Origin: Rhynchonema sp. JSB1_4
Taxonomy: Eukaryota; Nematoda; Chromadorea; Monhysterida; Xyalidae
DNA length: 64,000 nucleotides
Direction of reading: 5' to 3'
Assembly (NCBI GenBank): GCA_030248065.1
Contig: JASAMV010002753.1
Location: forward strand, 1-64,000
Shown: piece after piece, positions 36,500 to 50,400 of the stretch
Position numbering within the stretch: the stretch's first letter is position 1
Layout of the letters: each line of letters begins with the position of its first letter
The notes under the pieces: model-generated
Database searches by the model: none
The model's input: only the letters and a program-made list of their open reading frames with translations
Told to the model about the DNA's origin: nothing
Translations under genes and position numbers: made by a program

Positions 36500-37600
36500 T
36501 GGGATTTTTCTTGCTCTTCTTTTACTTAGTGGAGAACCGAAATGCTGTTTTCGCCTGTTTGCATTGTAGTTTTGATTTCCCCTGCGGCTCTGATTTTATA
36601 ACGGTTAGACGGACCGAAGAACATTTCTAAAATGTGTCGTGTCCGCGTGGCAGTGGTTTTTAAAAAAAATTATTAAAATTTTTTTTAAAGATTCTTACCA
36701 AAAGTCTAAAAAAAATTTTATTATTTCAAAATTCGGATATTTCCCCATTTTTTTGCTCTAAAAGTGCTATTTTTTGCATAAAAATTGCTACTGTTGACAT
36801 CACCTAACCCTACCATGGGTGTATTGGGTGCCATAATCGTTGTTTTGTGGCATCAAGATATAGTGCGCACACTCACAGGGCCTCTCATATGACTACACAC
36901 GTACATGTGACTGGGTGGGCATTTATTTATCCATGCCCCAGACCCGAAAGGAGTGATTCTATTTGTATTCACTCTAATTTCACACTATGTGCAGCTTATT
37001 TGCATTGGTCGTGTACCTAGACGTCATAATTTCACCCAAAATTCCCATCCCGAATATCAGAAAGCCATACCATCACACCCGCACCACCTAAGGAAGGGTA
37101 CGGGTGTGTACCTGACCATGGTTGGTACTTATCTACCATTGGATAGCATGGTTTTCGTATCACCTGTGCTTTATATGCACTTAGAACACATTATGTAACA
37201 AAAATACCCCTATTTTGTGCTTGAGCGCTCATTTTTTATCGTGTTGGGCAGATTTTGGCTGGAATAAAAATTTTTTTCAAAAATGGGGTTCGAATAAAAT
37301 TTTTTAGATTAACCACTGCGCGTATGCCTTCCATTCCATCACTGACGGGGGATAATCTGAAAGCAGCGAATGCTGTAAAAACAGCCATCTCAACTTACTC
37401 ATGATGTGCACAATATCTGTTGTTCTGTTCTGATCTGCAAGGTTTCCTGGCATTATTGGTCCGAGAATAGGTTTCCAATAACCTTTCTTATATGACTCGG
37501 CATTCGGCGTTTGTTTGTCAGATATTATTACACAAGTGGACCATTGCACGCCTTTTCACAGATTTGCACAAATCAATTTTTTTTAAAATAGAAACAAAAG
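36500..37600. other. Intergenic stretch upstream of the GPCR
   Basis: AT-rich, with poly-T/poly-A runs near 36660-36780. No supported coding exon. Confidence 0.45.
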
Positions 37601-37622
37601 ACAATAAAGAAAAACATCAGCC

Positions 37623-40600
37623 ATGGCCGTCGACTTATCCGAGGAGAACTGCAAACTGCAAAAAGGTCGACTCTCGCAGTTCGATGTGATATTCCCGAAT
37701 TGGGACTCATTTATCATCGGTGCATTCATATTGCTGATCTGTGTGGGCACGTTTGCGAACGCTTTCGTGATCGTTGCCATGGTGCGAAGCAAACGGTGAG
37801 AGTTGCAGTTAATATTATTGGTGAAACATCAACCAGTCAGCCGACAGGTCGCGCGTTCCTTTTATTTTACTCTCATTCGTAAAAAAGAAAATATACGTAA
37901 TTTTATGTATAATGCGGTGCTCGGACAAGTGTAGAACACAGTGAATCGTCAGATAGGTGTATGGTCTTGGTTACGACTTTTTGTGCAGAGGATTTCCCTT
38001 GACGACGCTAATGTCGGCTGGGGCAAAATTTCGCGGCTGGTGCCATAATTGGAGAAAACTTGAAAACATTTGGTCGTATCGGTCGTATCAACTTTGCAGG
38101 CATAAATTTGACATAGACTTTTCAATTTTCCATTGTGAATGCAAAAGCGCGCGGAAAAAGCGTGCACGCTAATCGGCAACACGCTAACGCGCTGCATTGT
38201 GAATTTAGACCGAGTTAGGCCTTAGACACCGAGTTCACAGAGCGCAGATCCGCTAATGCGCTTTTTTGCATTATGAATTTGACCTTAGCATGGATTTGGG
38301 CAATTTTTCGTTGAGTTGTACAGCAGAGTTGACCAACATTAGCCGTCAGACTTACATACGTATACTGTATACCTATGTACCTACGTAAGATTCGTATTAC
38401 ACCCGCACAGAAAAATACAAAACTGATGTTTGTGGATTCCAGCCTTCGTATCTCGCTCAACTACACCATTCTACATCTGGCCTGCAGTGATCTGTGCATG
38501 TGCCTCTTGACAGCTCCGTCCAATTTGTATCTGCAACTTCGGCGTTATTGGCCTTTCGGCGATTTAGCCTGTCGCGGCATTGCATCCGCTCAGGTATGGC
38601 TAATCGGTGAAACATCTGCCGCATAGGCTGAGCAGTCTGCTGCTCCGAAGTCGCCTGAAACTTTCCATTGGTTGACGTCGTCCATCAGACTGACTGATGT
38701 TTCAATCGAAAGCAAAAGCAGAACGTTACCTGATATCGAACTATAGGTGATCGGTCCAATCCAAACTGGATCAGTTTTTACCGGGGTTTTCCAAATAATG
38801 CCTCTGGGGCCCTATTCGGAAAGAAGTGGAAAATCGGCCTCCTTGATTCAGACATTTTATCCATTGGGGCTCTATTCGAAAAAATTCGTAAAATTCAAGT
38901 GTGATCCAGTCTAGTCCTTTTTTCACAATATAAGCGAGAACATAAACACTGACCCCAGATTGCAGGCCCTCAACACATTTGTCGGGTCCCTGACCCTGGT
39001 CGCGATTAGTGTGTGTCGTCTCGCCCAACTATCATCGCATGGAGTCAGACGACGCCTATTGGCCCTGGTGTTGTTGGGTACCTGGTTCCTGAGCCTAAGT
39101 CTGGCGTCGCCCTATTGGAGCGCCGTCAGGGTTGAAAGCCTGATGCCGAAGACCAACGAGTGAGTTTATCGTTATATCGATTTCTTACATTCACTTTTCG
39201 ATTGATACATGATGAAATACTCTGCAGTTCATTACGTTTGATCGCATTCTGTGATATTCGTGTGCCCTGGCATTGCGTGGAGGATTGGTCACGACATTGG
39301 CTAAGTAGAAGGTTGGTCGATCATGGGGGCGGAATGTAAAACGCTCACAGGGCGTGCACCTTGCAGCAAACATCGTTAGAGATGGTCGCAAAAATTTCGT
39401 CGCTGTTTTTTAACCTTTACGCGTGACGCCCGCGGCCAGATTATGCAGATGACGAAGTTTTACGGTAACGAGTTTTGCTATAGCTCTTGGGAATTCTGCC
39501 CATAATATGTCGCTAATCTTGGATTTTTTTTAGTTTTTCAACCACCCTCTATATAGGACCTACACGCTGTCGGTGTTCGCCATACAGTACTTCACGCCCT
39601 TGTCGGCCCTGTTGTTGACCTACGTGAGCATCGGAGGCAAACTGCGCGCCAGATTGAGGTCAAACAATACGGTGTTGAGTGAGGCGGTGGAGAGGAAAAA
39701 ACGCAAACTGCGGTTGGTGGCGGTGTGGTGCACTGCCGGGCGCGAAATAAATATTTTCTAAAAATAGTTTATGATAAATTTTTCGTAGTGGCATGAACCT
39801 CTCGGCCACAGTAATTAAACTCACTTCATAATGCGTGTTAGTCGTAACGGAAATTAATGGTGGTTTTGCACAATGTTGCTAAAAATACGGTAGTTCTCAC
39901 TGTCACTATAAAAAGTGTACACTGCATAATCATATACCACCGTTTAATGCTGAGACTGTCGTTGATTAAATCGAACGGTTCAGCGGATGTATTCTTCTCA
40001 AAGCTCGGAAATATCCCGATGTCACTAGGTGAAAAAGGTGCGGTCTTATGCAATCAGAACAAAAGCAAGACGCGTTTGCCCTTCCAGTTGGTCGTTGTTC
40101 CTGCTGATCGGCTTGGTTGCGTGCTTCGGTTTGTGCTGGCTGCCGCTCAATCTCTATCACGCCCTGCTCGAAATGCAGTGGGTCAACTACAGTCCGGTCA
40201 TACAAATCGTGTGTCTCTGGGCCGGTGTGTTTGTGCAATATTGTCAAGGCTAAAGTTTTTTTAACCAGATTTAACCAATCCATTGGTCCGATCGCGAAGT
40301 TTGACACCGGGCATTTAATCGAGTTATCCAATTAGCATGAGAAACACAACCTCAATTGCTTCAGGTCTCCTCCAAACGGCCATCAACCCAATCTTGTACG
40401 GGTATTTCAATGAAAACTTCAAAAAGGTTTACGTCCAAATTTTATACGAGCTGCTGACTGTATGTGCCCGGCTTCCGTCAACGAAACGTAACAGTCAAAG
40501 CGGATTTAAATCGAAGGTAGGACGCTTTTGGCTCGAAGTCTCAAAACCGCCAGTGCAAGGTTGCAGCTTTGGGATACTTGGCCTTCTCTTCAACGTTGCT

Positions 40601-41051
40601 AAAGTTAAATAAGCGGTTTCTCAGAGTTTTTCGCTCAAGTTTTCTAAGATCTGTGGTTACAGGCCAAAAATTCGCCATTACCTGCCACACCTCAACCGAC
40701 GCCGGTGCCGGTACCAACAAACCATCACGTTGATAGCAATGCATGCATCTGTATTTCTCACAAATCACAGGTTCGTTTGCTAAAAAAACACGTCAGGTGA
40801 TGTTTCACGAAGCGTGTACCTGCATAATTTCACCTTTGATCTTACAGCAATCAGCCCGCAGTGAACCACTCCCGGCAGTCGACAATGCCAGTGCAACCGC
40901 TGCTCAAAATGATCAACAACCAGTGCGCACCGATGCCAAGTTGGCTGATGTTTCACACAGCCAACATTCGTCCACGGCCTGTCAGACGTCAAAGTCACTG
41001 GAGGACCAGAGCAACAGTCAATGTACAAGCAGCTCAAGGTATACTGTATGA
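37623..41051 (+). CDS. Class A (rhodopsin-like) GPCR, peptide-receptor type (457 aa, 9 exons)
   Basis: Exons: 37623-37795, 38443-38593, 38966-39159, 39228-39311, 39557-39727, 40088-40224, 40365-40516, 40663-40770, 40848-41051; all phases join. Seven membrane segments are visible. TM1 has GTFANAFVIVAM; TM2 LACSDLCMCLL then WPFG in the first outer loop; TM3 starts at the conserved Cys; TM4 has GTWFLSLSLASP; the second outer loop has CVEDW, typical of neuropeptide (NPY/NPF-like and related) receptors; TM6 has FGLCWLPLN; TM7 has NPILYGYFNENFKK. The DRY motif after TM3 is replaced by CRL, which is unusual. The tail of about 130 residues is Ser/Gln-rich and probably cytoplasmic. The ligand cannot be inferred. 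The stop is followed 34 bp later by AATAAA. Confidence 0.9.
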
Positions 41052-41084
41052 TTGTCATCAGTGTTGTGCAACATGAAAAGGTTT

Positions 41085-41090
41085 AATAAA
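41085..41090 (+). terminator. Polyadenylation signal of the GPCR gene
   Basis: AATAAA 34 bp after the TGA of the GPCR supports the end of that transcript here. Confidence 0.6.
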
Positions 41091-41347
41091 GAGTCCAACT
41101 TAGCCATGCCATGACAATGACAGGTTTGCCAGCACTGATTGCAATTCTGAAGCCACTACTGCACTGTGACGTCAACACGCACAAAAACTTCCATGCACAT
41201 GACGTTTCTGCCCCGTATGTTCACCGAAAAGGGCAGAGGAACATGAGTTCCTGCCGCGCGCTGCCCGGTTCAGCAAACCAGAGTGACTGTCGCGCCCACT
41301 TGGTTTATCTAGTAAACATTCACGCTAACTAACCATGTGCTAACCTA

Positions 41348-41524
41348 AAGGCAAACTGCGCCAACATGAGCCCGATTACGGAGGGGTGTGTGTACAAAAC
41401 GAATAGAAATGCTCATGCACCATGTTGTAGTCTACAACGTGAAACATTTCCCAAACCAGCAGCCACGTATGAATGTTTCACTAATCTGGCACCTCCGAAA
41501 TCGGGCTCGTGTTGGTGTAACAAC
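41348..41524. mobile_element. TA-flanked MITE, copy 2 (degraded right end)
   Basis: Homologous to 5979-6167 over its length, with TA before AAGGCAAACTGCGCC. The right terminus has decayed (GTTGGTGTAACAAC instead of the complement). Confidence 0.65.
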
Positions 41525-41764
41525 TAGACCACTCACACGCTTACCCATGCGGCACACCCAAAAACAAGGTATTTGACCGATCTACGGTACATGTGCACAC
41601 TGGGCGCATGCATTCATGTAAGCGGAGCACATGCACATGCATAACACGTGCTGCGTGCACATAGACGGCACATAAATGCCACCAGCAGAAGTACTGTATA
41701 CCGTACACAACTCCCATTCATCAAAACCTTTGTAAAATGACTCCACGGTTGCTCTGCCCGCCGT

Positions 41765-41772
41765 TATATAAA
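41765..41772 (+). promoter_or_regulatory. TATA box of the 41814 gene
   Basis: TATATAAA 42 bp upstream of the ATG at 41814, a spacing compatible with a short 5' leader. Confidence 0.45.
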
Positions 41773-41813
41773 CTTTGAGTTCTCAAGTTGTTTTTACTCC
41801 AGTATTTTCGCTG

Positions 41814-43043
<1,230 letters not shown>

Positions 43044-43049
43044 TATTTG

Positions 43050-44038
43050 ATTTTGCTGTTTTTTGTGTATCAAGCCATGATGCTTCAAACTGTCGTGTGC
43101 TGACTGGCACTGACACTGACTTGGAGCCGTATTACATTGCCACCAAAGACGATGGTGGTATCACATGACCTGATGATGTTCCACCACAGGGTTGTTTTGA
43201 ATTGGAACACAATGAAGAGAGGAACTATACTTTATGAAACTGCATATTTGCTGTGGAACTCTTCTTCAGTCGGACTATCAAAATTAATGTTGTTTGTTGG
43301 TGTTAAAGAACAAATATTGTATATTGGTTGGTACCAGAATGTCATGCTTTGGTCGCTTGCCCACGAAGGCTGACTAACATTGTGTCACTTCATTTGATTG
43401 ATCTCATGATTTATTTCAAAGGAAACCGTTGAAGTTCACGTAACAAGAAAAAAGACAAATGACAATAGCCTGGATACTTGCAGCAAAATCACAAAGAACA
43501 AACGTATTTCATTCTGCTGATGATAATAAACACGTGAGCTGACAAAATAGGTGAATATAAGTGGTATGAAAGGGGTTGGCGCAGCAAGAAAACGACAAGT
43601 TTAATGCAAGACCGAAGCAGAGCGCCATCAACCGAGACAAAAATGACATTGAATACATAAATGCAACAAGAGGAAAACAAGAATAAACTCAGACTCAGGT
43701 GAATCGGTTGTAACCATGCAGGATTGATATGTGATAAGCCAACATAACGTGGAAGAACCGTACCCGGAAAGCGATAACCACATGAAGACAATGATTATGT
43801 ACAGTACCGAAAACAAAATGTATAAACATGAAAGAACGTGAAAGCAAACTTAACAGTTGAGCACGTAACATAAACACAAACGCAGTTTTCGAGTGTGTAA
43901 AGCTCGAAAGACTAATATTTGATTTGGTGACGTGATAGCGGTACCATTAACATTAGTTTGTGGCGCAATTGTTGCATTCTGACACAAATGCGAAAAAAAC
44001 ACAGGTTCAGCTTCGTTTCGACCAAAAACAGATGCAAC
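43050..44038. other. Intergenic stretch without a supported gene
   Basis: No frame with credible splice junctions on either strand. The plus-strand frame at 43137-43373 has no recognisable features. Confidence 0.45.
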
Positions 44039-44040
44039 TA

Positions 44041-44228
44041 AAGGCAAACTACACGAACACAGCCCGATTTCGAAGGTGGTGTGCATACAGAACGAATAGA
44101 AAGAGAAAATCATCATGCTCCACTTTGTATTCTTCAACGTGTAACATTTCCCAAATCAGCAGCAACGTATGAATGTTTCACTATTCTGCCAGCTGCGAAA
44201 TCGGGCTCGTGTTGGCGTAGTTTGCCTA
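44041..44228. mobile_element. TA-flanked MITE, copy 3
   Basis: 188 bp, closely similar to 5979-6167, flanked by TA at 44039-44040 and 44229-44230. Confidence 0.75.
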
Positions 44229-44741
44229 TACATTGTATTCAATAGGCTATCGATCATCAAAATCCAACGATTGCGCGCAGGATGAAAAATTCAAATTCAA
44301 ATCTCAGTCACGAAAATGATTAGGTGCAACAGATATGACACGGTTCAATAATTTGACGCTGAATTACGCATTATACTTTGGAACCGTTCCCAATTGGTTG
44401 CCCGATTCAACCATGCAATCAGGCAGCCGCGGTTCGCTCGTTGTGGTCTCATTCGTTGCCTTTTTGTGCTTATATTCCAGGTACGGTAGGCAATCACTGA
44501 TGTTGCACAGTGGTTCGAGCGTATCGAGTGTTGCGTCATAGCCATGCCATTGCACCTGAACGAAACATCAAAAATGATGACGGGCCTGCGTGATTTGTGA
44601 TCTGGCGAATGGACACACACCCATACGCGTCGAGGCGTACAACCAACGGACCGGTATTATGTGTGTGTGTGCTGCGGTGCACTCTGTATTGAGTGTGCGT
44701 GCGTTGGGTTTACGAGTGATTCTGAGCCGCAGCCAGACCGC

Positions 44742-44823
44742 GTTCCCGTAGCTCAGTTGGCAGAGCAACTGGCTGTCCAGGCCTGGTGGCTGGGCGGTCG
44801 GAGGTTCGAGTCCTTCCGTGAGC
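44742..44823 (+). tRNA. tRNA-like sequence (tRNA relic or SINE head)
   Basis: A perfect D arm (GCTC...GAGC), a T arm GGAGG-TTCGAGT-CCTTC and an acceptor stem pairing at 6 of 7 positions, with A and B boxes of RNA polymerase III. The 32-nt middle fits a class II (Leu/Ser) layout, but the anticodon stem does not pair. It is therefore more likely a degenerate tRNA or a tRNA-derived SINE head than a working tRNA. Confidence 0.5.
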
Positions 44824-44908
44824 ATACGTTTGGTGTGGCGGTTCAGGATCACAGACTGGATGATGTTTCACAGCTGATTCAAATGCAAAAGACGACACAC
44901 ACACGTAC

Positions 44909-46970
44909 CAAATAGAGCACCTTGTTTTCGTTCTTCTGCTTGGCCAGATTGTGCTGCGCGTTTGGTTTGTCGGTGAGCAGCTGAAATAAGGAAAACGCAA
45001 CTTTGGATGAAAATACCACGTGATCTTGTCCACAAGAATTCGTGAAAATAGAAGGACAACGTTATTAGATATTAAACCGATCATCTACCTGTCCCCATTC
45101 GTTTCGCCACGAGCGCACGGTGGCGTGCCACAGGATCTTGCTCACTTCATACGCGTTGTCCCGTTCCGTTAACCTGTATGATAGGAATTTACTTAATTCT
45201 CATTCAACTTTCATTCAAGTTTACGGTTCAGCTGGAGAAAACTGGGCGAATCAACAAGCAATCAAGTCATCGACAATTTATGAACTGGGCAAAACATTTT
45301 CGCGCCGAGTTTGAGCAAAGATGGCCAACAGGAAATAAAATACGTATAACAACGCATTGTTCCCAGGCGCTGTCAGAAACAGCAAATGTCGCCATACCAG
45401 TGGTGTCGTTGGGCGTCTGCGGGAAATTGGCCGGGGGCATGGGAAATGTTTTACTTTGGGAACAAGCACCCCTAAGGAATCAATTTTTGATCTCGAGAAG
45501 CACCACCAAAATTGATCATTTTTCGCTTGAAAATGTCAAAAATCGCTTGTATGCGCAAGAAAACTCTGTTTTGACTACCTTTAGACAGATATTTAGCACT
45601 TGTAGAATTTTTGTTGGGGTCAGTTTTTCAGAAACTCCCTCGGGTATGGGAAGTTTTTGCAGTTTGGAGCAACCCCCTGTATAGAAAATTTTTGATTTTT
45701 GGGGTGTGTTGTATGGGAACATTGCCAAATTTGGGCGAGGCATGGGAAATTGTCGATTTCTCAATGACACCACCGCGCAATGTCACAGCAAAGCTTCAGA
45801 AAAAAGATATTGCTTATGAAAGATTCAGATGCATCAGAAACTAACAATAAAAACAGATAAATACAACGTAGACCAACGTGTTTGCCAACGCGACCACTCT
45901 GACCGGCCACACCTCCCTGTACCACTTTGCACTGACCGTATCACCGGGCAACACACGTTCGTGATCAATGGACACAATGTTATTCCATGAAATCACCTGA
46001 AATTCAATCAGCCGATCCATTTTGGTTTTTATGTTGGCATTACATATGTGAGTAGAAGCGTGCTCGATTGAACACAGCGCGAAGCTGCTGCATGTGTGCT
46101 TCAACGGTGGAAGTGCAACTTATGGAACTTAACCACGGTAGCACTTCACGAATCTGCAAAAACGATCTCTAGTCAAGGTGCAAGTGATGAAAATGGAAGT
46201 GGCGTTTTACGGAGTTAAATTGAAACCTCGTTATGGTCATAACCTCGATTTACTCATGCCTTGTGGCGGGTCCCGTTCCGTATGCATAACGTGTTATCAC
46301 GACTCGTTATAGTCATGAATTCGATACAGTCATGGCCCCCTTGACATGACTCTCACGAGGTTTCACTGTATATGAACTTTTCATTTCGTTTCGTTCAAGA
46401 AGGACAATGTATTGCTTCAAGTTTTCAGAAAGCCTTTATATCCACGCCTGGAAACATTTTCTCACGCCAGAACGTTACGCACCCATAAAATTTTTAACCG
46501 CCGTTAGGCCGCTCTCTGACAAAAGCAAAAAGTTTACCACACACTTTTCGCTTTTTGCTTTCGTCAGAGAGCAAAAGCAAAAACTTGAAAAAAAGCAAAA
46601 AGTCATCATGACTTTTTACGCCCAAAACCGGGCTGCACAAACCCGAAAATCAAAAATTACACAGGTCTGGAACACGCTAATGTTTGCTGCTTGTGCGCGC
46701 TGCACAACTTTTTGCTTTTTTGCTCTCTGACAAAAGCAAAAAGTCAACTTTTTGCTTTTGCTCTCTGACAAAAGCAAAAAGCAAAGCGTGTTGTGAACTT
46801 TTTGCTTTTGTCAGAGAGCGGCCTTACATTGATGAAATTCTAAACAGGACATTTTGCATGCAAATTGCAAAAAGCAGAGCAGAGCTGACACTCACACATT
46901 AACCAACCTGCGGTCGCCATTCGCGTAGCGGACGAAACGTGGCCTTGTCAAGCCATTGGATAAGCGGCAT
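44909..46970 (-). CDS. Exons of an unrecognised minus-strand gene
   Basis: Candidate exons from 5' to 3': 46970-46908 (MPLIQWLDKATFRPLREW), 46153-46044 (IREVLPWLSSIS, then a helix-like stretch), 45996-45878 (NNIVSIDHERVLPGDTVSA), 45173-45089 (ERDNAYEVSKILWHATVRSW) and 44980-44909 (LLTDKPNAQHNLAKQKNENK). Phases join for exons 1-2 and for exons 3-4-5; the 2-3 junction does not match as drawn. The product is Trp-rich and charged, without membrane segments. Its 3' end is not found. A PIF/Harbinger-like MITE and a decayed hAT-like MITE sit in its introns. Function unknown. Confidence 0.45.
45398..45775. mobile_element. hAT-like MITE, older copy with decayed target duplication
   Basis: Starts CAGTGGTGTCGTTGGG and ends CTCAATGACACCACCG. 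The flanking octamers CGCCATAC and CGCAATGT agree at 5 of 8 positions, as expected of an old insertion. Subterminal CATGGGAAAT cassettes as in the 11697 and 62567 elements. Confidence 0.7.
46507..46823. mobile_element. PIF/Harbinger-like MITE
   Basis: 317 bp with ends GGCCGCTCTCTGACAAAAGC and its complement, flanked by TTA at 46504-46506 and 46824-46826, the 3-bp target typical of PIF/Harbinger elements. The terminal motif CTCTCTGACAAAAGCAAAAAG recurs internally in both orientations. Confidence 0.75.
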
Positions 46971-47475
46971 CTCGAATGGTCGCAGCCTTTCGCAGGATTA
47001 AAAGCGCCAGGAATTAACAACGGGAAGAAATGATGACGAGCGGTGTTCGATTCAATTGGTCACAGACAACAACCAAGACCAAAATCGAAATTAAAAACGA
47101 GCGGATGGACACCGACAATCTGACATGAAGTATTAGAAGCGTTACACACGCGAATGCAAGCCGAATATTGCCAACGTCGGAAATACCAAGGTTCATATTA
47201 TGTTTATCTCGCATTATCATCGCACGTGTGACATTTAGAACAACAAACTGTGGATTTTAAAAATGGACAGACGCACAATGTCTGATGGGTAAATCGCTTT
47301 TTGAACGCTGTGTTTAGAACTGTCGGTTGACAAAGTAATTGACAAACAATAGCTTTTGCAAGACAGTTTGTGATGAAGAAGAAACAAGAAGCGAGAGCTA
47401 AACACCAAACTTATACAACAGAACAAAATAGAACAAACACGACAACAATCACTAGCCCAATCAAACAACTCAAAC

Positions 47476-50400
47476 TCAGTCGATATCTTTAGCGCCCAAA
47501 TGTTGAGGATCCATGCTCGGGTAGTGGATAGCATGACGCGGGGGCGGGGCATCCGGAGGTAACAAGGCTGCTGGCACTGAAAAATACTTACTTTAGCGAT
47601 ATTCGTGAGTAAACTTCAAAACCTTTTAAAGCCCTGCCTGTGGAACGTGACTTACCCACTTTGGGCGGCGGCGGCATAGCTCCTGGTCCGGGCCCGGTAG
47701 CCGGTCGTTTCCTTGCACCAACCGGGGGAGGAACAACCTCGGTCTCGACCGGTACCGGTCCAGATGGTGGCGGCTGTTGTTGTTTTGATGTTGACGCTTC
47801 GTTCAGATTGAAAAAGTCGTTCGCCGTGGGCAGAGCTGCACAAATAAATTTGGGCGCGCGACATTATTTTTTGCTCAAATATTGAAATGTTTCGTAACAG
47901 TCATATAACAACACTCCAAAGTAATATAGTCGATAGATAGTGTGTGATAATCCTCAATCCGAACATGAACCATTAACCAACCAGATGGCAAGCCAGGTAC
48001 GGGCGCGTATTGTTTCTCTTCATCTTTCGCCTGTTGAGATTGAGGCCGACCCCAGCGCACAGTAAGACGGCGGCCTGAAGAAATAACAACTTGCGGTTGT
48101 TATTACCGATTTTGTTGCTTATTTCAGGGCTGTCATAATTTTGGGAACGCTTCATTAAACCGGCCCCGCCGCTATTGGTTTTTGGGATTTCGACCACGTT
48201 TTTTGTTCATATCGGTAGTTGGCGTCGAGATCAAGAACATTAATTTTGACGAACTTCACCAAAATGGCGATTACCCACCGAAATCGATCCGCAAACATGG
48301 CCTATCGGGAACAAAACTGTCCGATATTGACGCACATCTGCACATGATAACCAGGAATCTATACTACTAAAACAGGAAGGCGTATGTAAGTATGTCGGGG
48401 GGGCGGGGGTGGCACGGCACGGGCGCAGCGCTGTAGCCGGGCCGTAGGCACGGGTCCCGTCTAGTTACAACAGAAATTCAAAATCACTGGGGCGTGATGT
48501 AGGCAGCGGGTCACGATAGCCCGATAAAACATTAGATGCTTTGCAAAAGATAAATGTTTTGTGAAGCTACTGTAACCCGGCGCCTATACCACCGTCAGTG
48601 ATTTTGAATGTTGTTTTGCAAATGCTGATTTCCATGCAGATTGTCTGACAATATTGGGCAGGGTTCGGGTGGGGTCGAAAACCCCGAAAAAAACCCGAAA
48701 AAACGCCGAAAAAAAACCCCGAAAAATAAAACCCCGAAAACGAAAAACCCCGAAAAAAAACCCCGAAAACGAAAAACCCCGAAAAATATAAAATGTGTGG
48801 AAAACAATTCTTTTGGTTAGAGAAGGGTATTCATGTCGTTCGTGCACCAAAAAATGGGCACTGGTACAGTTCGGGCACAAGTTAGGTAATTCTCCTTTGT
48901 TCATGTCTTCCTAGCTGGCAGCCTAAGCCTAGCCTAACCCTAAGTGAAGGCCTATTCCGTTAAACTTTTGTGGATGTTGCTTTCATGTGGCCAGGTCTTC
49001 CTGGCTGGCAGCCTAAGCCTAAGCCTGACCCTGAAGGAAAGTCTGAGCAGTTAGGTTTTTGTGGAAGTTTTCTTCAAATGGACAGGTCTTCCTGGCTGGC
49101 AGCCTAAGCCTAACCCTGAAAGAAAGCCTGTGCAGCTGTACATTTGTGGATGTTTCCTTCATATGGACATGTCTTCCTGGCTGGTAGCCTAAGCCTAAGC
49201 CTGTGAACAAGCCTAAGCCCAAGTCTAGGTTCAAGTCTGATCCGAAGCCAATTTATCAAGTGTAGGGGTGATGTTTCACTCGTGGGTCACGAGCGACATG
49301 AATACTCACCTCTAACAAGATTTTTTTCATCCCTGACATTTTTTATTTTCCGGGCTTTTCCGTTTCGGGGTTTTTTTCGTGGTTTTCGACGGCCACCCAG
49401 GATTCTTCCCGAACGCCCATGTCGGTGGATGGATTTCGATTAGTAATCATCATTTTGGTGGTTTTTCAAGGTTAATGTGCTTGATCCCGATGATGATTCG
49501 TGGGCCAGTGTGGAACCCCATGGTAGGGATTTTTACACAGGTGCTTGATCCCAGTGCCAACTAACGTTGCAAACAGAAAAAACGAGACCGAAAACCCAAA
49601 AAACAATAGCGGCGGGCCCGGTTTAAATTTGGCTGACGTTTTGTCAACATTATTAGGATCTTTCACACTTTCAAAACGAGGCTTTCAACTAGAGTGACCC
49701 CTCGCAACCGTGATGAGATCAGGACCTACCCTTGATCACCAATCGATTGAACGATTTGGCAGCTGCCATTTCAGCAGCCGACCGAGTCGTGAATTGCACA
49801 AACGCACAGCCTTTCAGACCAACCACATTCACCGATCGAATCTCTCCGAATTGATAGAAATAGTTTCTGGAAACATTTATTTGAAAAAGTAAACTTTCGA
49901 AAAACACAGACAATAATTCTATTATCTGAAGGACAAAAAATCCCACCTCAGATCTTCCTCCGTTATCATGCCCTCCTGTCCCAAACTGCCAATGTAGAGT
50001 GTCGTGATGCTTTTCTCGTTGGGCGGTTGCAACTGGGGCATGGCCTATAAAAACAAAGGGTTGCAAATCAAAGTGAAAAGCGATGCAAGCATCATGAATT
50101 GCAAGCAACTTGTCAAAAAATGAACTTGACATAGGCAACATACCTTGGCACGATTCAGCATCTTATCTGCCACAGGATCATTCACTCCATAATATCGATC
50201 GCGCATGTTCTGATCCGACAATGGGTCATCTGGGTCAGTCGGTTTCTCGTGCCTGAATATCGAGAAAAAATCGATGTAAGACAGCTTGTATCTTCAAAAT
50301 ACATTTGTTTTGTCACATTCATATTACAAATATTGTCGACGTTTATTGTCGATACAAAAAACCTCATAAATTTCAAACTTCAGAACGTGCAATCAATTAT

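Noticed and set aside
44742..44823. Functional tRNA gene
   Set aside because: The D and T arms are good, but the anticodon stem does not pair, so it is listed only as a tRNA-like relic.
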